From NCBI GenBank assembly GCA_947383275.1, contig CANDCW010000072.1, positions 1 through 12,773 on the forward strand: 12,773 bases of DNA, in the 5' to 3' direction. The stretch comes from an uncultured Bacillota bacterium. GTDB lineage: Bacteria > Bacillota > Clostridia > Oscillospirales > Oscillospiraceae. The notes beneath the pieces are model-generated. The model was given only the letters and a program-made list of their open reading frames with translations. It was not told the DNA's origin and did not search any database. How positions within the stretch are numbered: the stretch's first letter is position 1; the number at the start of each line of letters is the position of its first letter. Below, in pieces: positions 1 through 5,700 of this stretch. The position numbers and the translations under genes are program-made.

Positions 1-7
1 GAGCTAT

Positions 8-34
8 TAACTTAATCATACTACATGCCGATAA
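8..34 (+). promoter_or_regulatory. sigma-28 (sigma-D/FliA) promoter of the fliD operon
   Basis: TAAC at 8-11 and GCCGATAA at 27-34 are separated by exactly 15 nt. The established Bacillus sigma-D consensus is TAAA-N15-GCCGATAT, so this site differs at one position in each box. It lies in an A+T-rich leader about 80 nt before the fliD start, and fliD/fliS are classical late flagellar genes, which fits sigma-28 control. The start of transcription would be near position 41. Confidence 0.82.
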
Positions 35-97
35 AAAAGTACAGAGTATTTTTGCGTTCATTTTCAATAAAAAACCATTGGAATACAGATATGAAAC

Positions 98-105
98 GGA
101 AGGAG
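98..105 (+). promoter_or_regulatory. ribosome binding site that fixes the fliD start
   Basis: GGAAGGAG ends 8 nt before the ATG at 114. An in-frame TTG at 78 would add 12 residues that do not resemble a FliD N-terminus and has no comparable site in front of it, so 114 is the preferred start. Confidence 0.85.
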
Positions 106-113
106 CGATCAAT

Positions 114-2909
114 ATGGCCTCTTTAAACGGAGTTAGCAGCAGCAATACCATAAGCAGCTTGTATAACAGCGCCAATACCATCAGCGGCCTGGCCAGCGGC
201 CTGGATACGGAAGGCATGATCGAAAATCTGGTAAAGGGCTACCAGACCAAGATCAACCAGCTGAACCAGAAGATTACCAAAACCGAGTGGAAGCAGGACT
301 CATACCGCAGCATCATCAACAAGCTGGTGGGCTTCGGCAGCAAGTACACCTCCTACAGCTCGTCCACCAACCTGCTGTCACCCAACTTCTTTCACGGCGC
401 CGTCAATGTGACCACGCAGGGCATCTTCGGCGACCGGGTGAGCGCCAGCGGGAAGACCAGCAGCGACGTCTCCCTGGATGCGGTGAAGCAGCTGGCCAAG
501 GCGGCCCAGTACCGCACCGCCGGCAACCTGAAAACCGGGGACGGCAGCAGCATTGAGGCGGCCAAGGGCCTGGACCTGAACGGCAAGGTCACCTTGGGTG
601 CCCTCAGCGGCAGCTTGACTGTCACCTACGGCGGCAACAACATCACCCTGAATTTCGACGAGGTGGCCGACAAGGAGGCCCTGGAGGAGATCAAGGCCGC
701 GAACGGCGGCAAGGCCATGTCCGAGGGCGAGGCCCTGGCCGCGCTCATCAACCGGAAGCTGGAGGGGCAGACCATCACGTTCAGCAACGGCTCCGGCACG
801 GCCAAGGCGGAGGACCGCATTGAGGTGCGGGCCAGCGGCAACCAGATCACCTTTAAAGATAAGTCCTCCGGCGGCAACGCCGTCTACATCTCCAAGGCCA
901 GCGGCAACGTAGCCAAGACCCTGGGGCTGGAGAAGGAGCTGGAAAACGCCAAGGAGACCAAGCCCTCCACCATCAAGCTGGGGAGCAATTTCAAAACCAT
1001 CAGGGAGGAAGACACGGCCGCTTATCTGTCCGGGAAGACCATGACCTTGAGCGTGGATGGCAGCAGTAAGACCATTACCATGCCCAAGATCACCGAAAGC
1101 AACGGCAAGTACAAGCTGTGGGACAGCAAAGAGAGCAAGTGGCTGGATTATAACGCCGAGAATTACACCAAGTTGCTGGGAGACAGCTTGCAGACCGCGT
1201 TCAAGGGCAAGGTGAACGTGAGCAACGAAGGGGAAAACGGCGAGCTGAAGCTGCGGTTTGAGGTGCAGGAGGGCTCCAACCTGGTGGTCAACACCGACGT
1301 GGGCGAGGCCCTTGGCATCGGGCGGGCGGCCACCAGCTACCTGAACACCGGCAAGACACTGAAGGACCTGCTGGGTTCGGATGGGTTGAGCGGCCTGACC
1401 CCGGCCAGGGACGATGACGGCAAGTTGATGACCGACAGCAAGGGCAAGCCCATGTACGCCCTGACCATCAACGGCGAGCAGATTGGCGCTTACTCCGAGA
1501 ACAGCACCCTGGCCGAGATTATGGACGATATCAACAAAAACAAAGATGCCGGCGTGAAGGTCAGCTATTCTCAGACTACCAAGAACTTCCTGTTCAGCGC
1601 CACCGACACCGGCGCCGAGAGCCGGATTGACATGGGCGCGGGCCTGGCGCAGAAGCTGTTTGGAAGCACGGCGGACGCGGGTAAATTGCCTGGCAGAACC
1701 CCCAATGCCCATTTGCAGGATATCCTGGGCGGAAATGTGCAGATTCAGGGCAGCCAGTTCTCTGTAAATGTGGACGGGAAAGATGTTTCCTTTGAGTTCG
1801 TTGGGAACAATCCAACTGTTGAAAATGTCAGAAAGAAGCTGGAGGATACCCTCAACGCGGCAAGGCCGGCGGATGACACGGAGGACTATAAGGTTTCCCT
1901 GACGGAAAACGGTACGCTGAGCGTGACAAAAGGCGGAAAAGAGTCGGATATCAGCTATAATAACGGCATCGCCAAGGATTTGTTCGAGATTAAGAGCACC
2001 TTTACTGCCGGCCAGGACGCCGAGTTTACCGTTACCGTTAACGGCGAGACCATTAACATGAAGCGCAGCAGCAACACCGTGAACATCGACGGGCTGTCCA
2101 TCACCATGAAGGACACCTTCAACGGCGCCGAGGACGCCGACGGCAAGGCCGCTGTAGACAGCGCGGGCCGGCCGAGAAACTCCGTTACCTTTAAGAGCAC
2201 CACCGACTCCGACAAGATTGTGGATGCCATCAAGGCCATGATCGAGGACTACAACGCCATGATGTCGGAGATCAAGTCGGCCTACTCCACCATGCCCTAC
2301 CAGAAGTCCAACGGTACCTTCGCCAACTACGAGCCCCTGACCGATGATGAGCGGGAGGGCATGTCCGAGAGCGCCATTGAGCGCTACGAGGAGAAGGCCA
2401 AGCAGGGCATCCTCTTCGGCGACCGGACCCTGTCCAGCATGTATGACCGGATGCGGGATATCTTCTCCCCCGCGGGCAACGACGGCGGGTTGCTCCGGGC
2501 CATGGGCATCACCACCAGCTACTCCGACGGCCTTCAGACCATTTCCTTGGACGAGGGCAAGCTGCGCTCCATGCTGGAAAGCGACCCTGAGGCGGTGGCC
2601 GATGTGTTTACCCGGACCAACGGCGGCGTGATGCAGAACCTGAAGAACCAGCTGGACAACTACGCCAGGACCACCGGCGAGCCCAAGGGCATTCTCATTC
2701 AGCAGGCCGGTAGCCCCCTGAGCTCCCTGTCGCTGATGAGCAACACCTGGCAGAAACAGATCGACAACTACAACACCCAGATCGAGAAGTGGCAGGATAA
2801 GCTGTCCAGTCAGGTGGACCGCTACACCCAGCAGTTCTCCCGTCTGGAGCAGCTCATCAACCAGATGAACTCCCAGAGCTCCGCCCTGGCGGGCCTGATG
2901 GGCGGCTGA
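114..2909 (+). CDS. fliD: flagellar filament capping protein FliD (hook-associated protein 2), extra-large
   Basis: FliD forms the cap at the tip of the growing filament, where it folds exported flagellin subunits into place; in some gut bacteria it also acts as an adhesin. The 931-residue product has the family N-terminal domain (about residues 20-125) with the hallmark SGLASGLDTEGMIENL and a following heptad-rich helix. The C-terminal domain (about 635-925) contains a DAEFTVTVNGETIN segment, SNTVNIDGLSITM, FGDRTLSSM and a terminal coiled coil (about 875-910). Typical FliD proteins are roughly 450-550 residues, so some 400 extra residues sit in the exposed middle part. That part appears to consist of four loosely similar modules (about 153-272, 302-403, 448-517, 533-626), each closing on an A-K-x-L-like segment. 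The fourth module has clearly lower G+C than its surroundings. The gene is first in an operon with fliS 24 nt downstream and is preceded by a sigma-28 promoter. Identity is very secure; the role of the insert is unknown. Confidence 0.95.
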   Translation: MASLNGVSSSNTISSLYNSANTISGLASGLDTEGMIENLVKGYQTKINQLNQKITKTEWKQDSYRSIINKLVGFGSKYTSYSSSTNLLSPNFFHGAVNVTTQGIFGDRVSASGKTSSDVSLDAVKQLAKAAQYRTAGNLKTGDGSSIEAAKGLDLNGKVTLGALSGSLTVTYGGNNITLNFDEVADKEALEEIKAANGGKAMSEGEALAALINRKLEGQTITFSNGSGTAKAEDRIEVRASGNQITFKDKSSGGNAVYISKASGNVAKTLGLEKELENAKETKPSTIKLGSNFKTIREEDTAAYLSGKTMTLSVDGSSKTITMPKITESNGKYKLWDSKESKWLDYNAENYTKLLGDSLQTAFKGKVNVSNEGENGELKLRFEVQEGSNLVVNTDVGEALGIGRAATSYLNTGKTLKDLLGSDGLSGLTPARDDDGKLMTDSKGKPMYALTINGEQIGAYSENSTLAEIMDDINKNKDAGVKVSYSQTTKNFLFSATDTGAESRIDMGAGLAQKLFGSTADAGKLPGRTPNAHLQDILGGNVQIQGSQFSVNVDGKDVSFEFVGNNPTVENVRKKLEDTLNAARPADDTEDYKVSLTENGTLSVTKGGKESDISYNNGIAKDLFEIKSTFTAGQDAEFTVTVNGETINMKRSSNTVNIDGLSITMKDTFNGAEDADGKAAVDSAGRPRNSVTFKSTTDSDKIVDAIKAMIEDYNAMMSEIKSAYSTMPYQKSNGTFANYEPLTDDEREGMSESAIERYEEKAKQGILFGDRTLSSMYDRMRDIFSPAGNDGGLLRAMGITTSYSDGLQTISLDEGKLRSMLESDPEAVADVFTRTNGGVMQNLKNQLDNYARTTGEPKGILIQQAGSPLSSLSLMSNTWQKQIDNYNTQIEKWQDKLSSQVDRYTQQFSRLEQLINQMNSQSSALAGLMGG
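1741..1980 (+). other. low-G+C patch inside fliD
   Basis: By hand count, lines 1741-1800, 1801-1860 and 1921-1980 each hold about 47% G+C (28 of 60), while 661-720 and 1621-1680 in the same gene hold 67-70%. Codons shift too, with more AAA, GTT and GAA. The patch coincides with the fourth module of the exposed central region. It may be a recombined segment of a surface-variable domain; that is inference. Confidence 0.55.
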
Positions 2910-2933
2910 TTTTTGGAGAAAGGATAATCCTAC

Positions 2934-3314
2934 ATGGACGCAAGAGGGTATCAGAACTATAAACAGCAGTCCATCAACTCCATGACGTCAGGGGAGCTGC
3001 TTTTGCTGCTCTATGACGAGCTGGTCAAACGGAGCACGCTGGCCTCCATCGCTCTGGATAAGCAGGACTGGCCGGCCTTTGAAGCGGCCTTGGACCGGTG
3101 CATTGACATCGTCGATTACCTGGACGAGACCTTGGACCGCCAGTACCCCATCAGCCATGACCTGGCCCGGATGTACGACTACTTTACCTATGAAATGGGC
3201 CGCATCAAGCTAGGGCGGAATAAGAAGGAGCTGGACCGGCTGCGCCCCATGCTGGTTGACATGCGAGACGCGTTCCGCACCGCCGAAAAGAACAGCGGGG
3301 AAAAACAGGCATGA
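2934..3314 (+). CDS. fliS: flagellar export chaperone FliS
   Basis: FliS is a small all-helical cytosolic chaperone that binds the C-terminus of newly made flagellin, keeps it from polymerising and delivers it to the flagellar type III export gate. The 126-residue product has the usual family length and the diagnostic N-terminal pattern: a YQNYKQQSINSMTSGELLLLLYDE-like stretch at residues 6-29, meaning tyrosines followed by a conserved S-x-x-E-L-L-L-x-L-Y-D helix. It continues with amphipathic helices ending in a polar tail. It follows fliD by 24 nt with an AAAGGA ribosome binding site (2919-2924) and overlaps the next gene by 4 nt (ATGA), so all three are probably translated from one message. 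The fliD-fliS order is conserved in most flagellated bacteria. Identification is secure. Confidence 0.95.
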   Translation: MDARGYQNYKQQSINSMTSGELLLLLYDELVKRSTLASIALDKQDWPAFEAALDRCIDIVDYLDETLDRQYPISHDLARMYDYFTYEMGRIKLGRNKKELDRLRPMLVDMRDAFRTAEKNSGEKQA

Positions 3315-3706
3315 CGAAGGGCGATTGGCTGGACCTGACGGTGCTGGAGCGGAAAAAGTACAACTGCCTCTCCGAGGTATCAGACCTGACCCGGCAGATA
3401 GGCGAGGCGATGGACCGCAACGACAATGTGTCGGTTCGGATGCTGGTAGCTATGCGGCAGGAGCCGCTGCTCCAGCTGGAGGAGCTGAAGCAGGCTGTTG
3501 AAGCCAAAGAGGGGAGCCTGCCCCCGGAGGACCGGGAGCGGGTGTCCGCGCTACGGAAAGGGGCCTCCCCTCAGGGGGAGGAGGAGGCCGCCTTCCACAG
3601 CCAGGCGGGGGCTGCCCGCCGTCTGCTGGAACGGATTGTGGAGCTGGACGAGCGGCTGAACCGCCGCCTGGCCGGCGGAAATTCCTTCTATGCGCAGAGA
3701 AAATAG
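3311..3706 (+). CDS. small helical protein after fliS, candidate FliT/FlgN-type flagellar chaperone
   Basis: This 131-residue protein starts on the ATGA overlap with fliS, which implies translational coupling. It is rich in charged residues, Leu and Ala, and appears almost wholly alpha-helical, with no signal peptide or membrane segment. Residues 15-60 read as a long helix pair with an R-x-E-P-L-L-Q-L-E-E-L pattern. That recalls FlgN/FliT-type proteins, which are helical chaperones of FlgK/FlgL or FliD and in many genomes lie just downstream of fliS. A second helix (about 95-122) is Arg/Glu-rich and could be coiled coil. I cannot prove the family from sequence alone. The functional assignment rests on position, size and helical character, so read it as a hypothetical flagellar protein with a chaperone role as the leading guess. 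It is the last gene of the operon, with a hairpin starting 2 nt after the stop codon. Confidence 0.8.
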   Translation: MTKGDWLDLTVLERKKYNCLSEVSDLTRQIGEAMDRNDNVSVRMLVAMRQEPLLQLEELKQAVEAKEGSLPPEDRERVSALRKGASPQGEEEAAFHSQAGAARRLLERIVELDERLNRRLAGGNSFYAQRK

Positions 3707-3708
3707 AA

Positions 3709-3737
3709 GAATCCCCCCTGCGCCGCAGGGGGGATTC
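3709..3737. terminator. bidirectional terminator between the flagellar operon and the C39-like peptidase gene
   Basis: A perfect 13-bp stem (3709-3721 with 3725-3737) closes a 3-nt loop and contains a run of six G:C pairs. On the minus strand it is followed by a T-rich stretch (TTCTATTTT); on the plus strand the tail is a weaker CTTTAT. It lies between two convergent stop codons, so it can end transcription from both sides. Confidence 0.85.
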
Positions 3738-3739
3738 CT

Positions 3740-4699
3740 TTATGAGGAAAGCCAGGGGGAGATGGCCCAGAGGGGCCCGCCGCTGCTGCGGTTGGGGGAA
3801 AGCTCCTCTAAAATTAAATCCAGGTCCCAGGTGGTCAGGCTGCGGTCGGAGCTGGCCGGGTCGGCAACGAGGATGCTGCCGTCCAGGGTGATCCCCCGCA
3901 GGATGATGAAATGCCCGCCGTTGGTGAAGTGGCCCGGACCCACCAGCGCCACCAGCAGCTGCCCGGTGGACAGGAAGCGGATGATGGTTTCGCTGTCAGT
4001 TTCCTCCGGCGGGAGAGAGGTGCAGGACAGGCCGAAATCCTCCGCTACGCCGGGGACAATGGACCAGTAAGAACCGTGCCTGCTGGCCCAATAGCCTTGT
4101 TCCACGCAGTGGCGGGCCATTTGCACCGGGTCCATGGGGGTATCAGTGAGGGAGGACACCACCATGGCCATGGCCACCGGTCCGCAGCCATAGCGGCCGA
4201 TGACGTCGGAGCCGTAGGGCTCTTCTGCCCAGGCCGGGTCGGTCTGGTTGTAGTAGACCAGCTCCATGCTGCCCCCGATGAGGTACTGCATTCCGTTTCG
4301 GGCGGCCAGGGCGGTGACGGAGTAGGCGGCGCGGGCCCTGGGCGGCGGCACGACGGCTTCGTCGTCTACCAGCTGGACCTCCTCGGACGGCCCACCGGGC
4401 TCCTCCGGCTCGGGCTGGCGGGAGAGGTATTCATCCAGCCGCCGCAGGCCCTCCTGAACCTGGGAGACGCTGCTGGCCACCGCCGCGTTGGTGCGCTGCT
4501 GCAGGGAGGCCCAGATCAGCTCGCCCGCTTCGCCCGCCCGCTGTACTGCCGCCCGGACGGGCGCGGTGATGGCGGCGTAGACGTCGGGCGCCTGAAAAGA
4601 GCAGACCCACAGCTCCACTGCCCCGATGCAGGCTGCCGCCAGCAGCAGGGCGGGGAGGATATATCGCTTCCACTTTCCTGGCCTCTCAAAATTTTTCAC
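3740..4699 (-). CDS. membrane-anchored C39-like cysteine peptidase
   Basis: The 319-residue product has a short basic N-terminus, one hydrophobic segment (about residues 13-31) likely to act as a signal anchor, a helical stalk (about 45-95), a Pro/Glu-rich linker (about 95-122) and a C-terminal papain-fold domain (about 145-319). The catalytic domain resembles the Peptidase_C39_2 family. It has an oxyanion Gln (Q152 in YYNQ), the nucleophile Cys (C172 in YGCGPVAMAMV), His (H263 in GGHFIILRG) and Asp (D280 in VADPAS). All expected active-site residues are present, so it is probably active on the outer face of the membrane. The substrate is unknown; peptide or cell-wall cross-bridge cleavage are both possible. 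The start is GTG at 4699 with AGGGGG 5 nt upstream; the next in-frame Met (137) would remove the anchor. It is transcribed divergently from the FtsE-like gene and convergently with the flagellar operon. Family call good, role open. Confidence 0.87.
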   Translation of the reverse strand: MKNFERPGKWKRYILPALLLAAACIGAVELWVCSFQAPDVYAAITAPVRAAVQRAGEAGELIWASLQQRTNAAVASSVSQVQEGLRRLDEYLSRQPEPEEPGGPSEEVQLVDDEAVVPPPRARAAYSVTALAARNGMQYLIGGSMELVYYNQTDPAWAEEPYGSDVIGRYGCGPVAMAMVVSSLTDTPMDPVQMARHCVEQGYWASRHGSYWSIVPGVAEDFGLSCTSLPPEETDSETIIRFLSTGQLLVALVGPGHFTNGGHFIILRGITLDGSILVADPASSDRSLTTWDLDLILEELSPNRSSGGPLWAISPWLSS

Positions 4700-4729
4700 G
4701 GCGACCCCCTAAAAAATCAAGATTCGCTC

Positions 4730-4758
4730 TTTTCAAGTGCTTCAAAAACGATTATACT
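4730..4758 (+). promoter_or_regulatory. candidate sigma-A promoter of the FtsE-like gene
   Basis: TTTTCA (4730-4735) and TATACT (4753-4758) are separated by 17 nt, both imperfect. The -10 box overlaps the -10 box of the opposing promoter. A second TATAAT at 4781-4786 lies closer to the gene but has no good -35 partner; either could be the real one. Confidence 0.35.
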
Positions 4759-4779
4759 ACAAGAAGTGATTTTTTTGAA
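4751..4779 (-). promoter_or_regulatory. candidate sigma-A promoter of the C39-like peptidase gene
   Basis: On the minus strand TTCAAA (4774-4779) and a perfect TATAAT (4751-4756) are spaced by 17 nt. Transcription would start around 4744, giving a leader of about 45 nt. The -10 box is strong and the -35 box matches 4 of 6. Confidence 0.5.
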
Positions 4780-4826
4780 CTATAATTTATGGCACATCGT
4801 CATAACTGCCGAGGAGCCGTGGTGAA

Positions 4827-5528
4827 ATGCCGGAAATACGCGTGGAAAAAGCTTCAAAGATTTATAAGGATGAGGATAAACGCAAGCACTATGCAGTGCG
4901 CGAGGTGGATTTTACCGTGCAGCAGGGAGAATTTGTATTCCTTATCGGCAGCAGCGGAGCGGGAAAGACCACCATGCTCAAGCTGATCGGAGGTGAGATT
5001 GCCCCGGACGAGGGGGCTGTGTACGTAGACAACGCCAATATTGCCCGGTTCTTTGGCCCCTGGCGGGTGCGGCTGGCCCGTACCTTTGGGATCGTCAGCC
5101 AGCAGACCCTGCTGATTCGAAAGCGCACCATTATGGAAAACCTGATGGTGGCCGCCCGGGCCAGCGGGATGCAGCGCAAAAGCAAGGCCGCGGCCGAAAA
5201 GGCGTTGAGCCTGGTGGGCCTTCCCAAGGTTGGGGATTGCTTTCCCGCCCAGCTGTCCATCGGCGAGGTTCGCAGGGTGGAACTGGCCCGGGCCCTAATC
5301 AGCAGCCCCCCGGTGCTGCTGCTGGACGAGCTTACAGCCAATCTGGACGACGATACCATTTGGGATGTGATACACCTGCTCACCGAGCTGAATAACCGGG
5401 GCACCACCATTGTTATGGCAACCCACGCCAGCCAGTATGTCAACATCATGCGCCGCAGGGTAGTTACGCTGGTGGACGGCAGGGTTGCCGGCGACGTGCA
5501 GCACGGAAAATACGGAGATATTGTCTAA
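4827..5528 (+). CDS. FtsE-like ABC transporter ATPase
   Basis: This is the cytosolic ATP-binding subunit of an ABC system, 233 residues, close to the usual FtsE length. Visible motifs are Walker A GSSGAGKT (41-48), a Q-loop around Q92, the signature LSIGE (143-147), Walker B VLLLDE (163-168), a D-loop with NLD (172-174) and the switch His in MATH (H200). The stretch from R80 to N105 and the ending N-I-M-R-R-R-V-V-T-L-V-D-G are typical of FtsE. With membrane partner FtsX, FtsE controls peptidoglycan hydrolases at the septum or side wall. Two positions are unusual: the signature has Ile where Gly is standard, and the Walker B region reads D-E-L-T instead of D-E-P-T. No ftsX lies next to it, which is atypical for this family. 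The start ATG at 4827 has GAGGAG (4811-4816) 10 nt upstream. Fold and ATPase family are secure; orthology to cell-division FtsE is only probable. Confidence 0.88.
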   Translation: MPEIRVEKASKIYKDEDKRKHYAVREVDFTVQQGEFVFLIGSSGAGKTTMLKLIGGEIAPDEGAVYVDNANIARFFGPWRVRLARTFGIVSQQTLLIRKRTIMENLMVAARASGMQRKSKAAAEKALSLVGLPKVGDCFPAQLSIGEVRRVELARALISSPPVLLLDELTANLDDDTIWDVIHLLTELNNRGTTIVMATHASQYVNIMRRRVVTLVDGRVAGDVQHGKYGDIV

Positions 5529-5615
5529 AATTCACGGGAAATTCCAGGCGTTTTTTCCGGCTTTTTTTCGAAAACAGAACGTTTGAGAAAAATGGCCAAA
5601 AATCTTGACTTTTTC

Positions 5616-5644
5616 TTGCGTCCCAAGGAAAAGCGGTGTATAAT
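5616..5644 (+). promoter_or_regulatory. sigma-A-type promoter of the chemoreceptor gene
   Basis: A perfect TATAAT (5639-5644) lies 17 nt after TTGCGT (5616-5621). A better -35 hexamer, TTGACT (5605-5610), is too far away (28 nt). No sigma-28 -10 box (GCCGATA) is seen upstream of this gene. Transcription would start near 5651, about 50 nt before the start codon. Confidence 0.6.
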
Positions 5645-5663
5645 ACAATCTAAGAGGCCCACG

Positions 5664-5677
5664 CCGCGCGTGCGCGG
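5664..5677 (+). repeat. G+C-rich inverted repeat in the chemoreceptor leader
   Basis: CCGCGC at 5664-5669 and GCGCGG at 5672-5677 form a perfect dyad just downstream of the predicted transcription start and 10 nt before the ribosome binding site GGGAGGA (5687-5693). In RNA it could fold as a 5-bp stem with a 4-nt loop. It might be an operator or a 5' mRNA-stabilising hairpin; the sequence does not decide. Confidence 0.4.
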
Positions 5678-5700
5678 GAATAAAATGGGAGGAATGCAGC

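Noticed and set aside
182..205. Short tandem repeat encoding S-G-L-A-S-G-L near the fliD start
   Set aside because: S-G-L-x-S-G-L-D is the normal conserved start of FliD proteins, so the DNA repeat reflects protein constraint.
378..1712. A 444-codon open frame on the minus strand opposite fliD
   Set aside because: It is Ala/Gly/Leu/His-rich low-complexity translation antisense to a certain gene in G+C-rich DNA, with no family motif or ribosome binding site.
3690..4070. A plus-strand open frame running through the hairpin at 3709-3737
   Set aside because: It crosses a strong terminator and lies antisense to the C39-like catalytic domain.
3911..4825. A 304-codon plus-strand open frame across the C39-like gene
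   Set aside because: The opposite strand has a full catalytic motif set; this frame is Gly/Ala/His-rich and without recognisable domains.
5529..5580. T-rich runs after the FtsE-like gene as a possible terminator
   Set aside because: I could not find a stable stem before the T-runs, so no terminator is called there.
5605..5610. TTGACT as -35 box of the chemoreceptor promoter
   Set aside because: It is 28 nt from the TATAAT, too far for sigma-A; TTGCGT at 5616-5621 has correct spacing although a poorer match.
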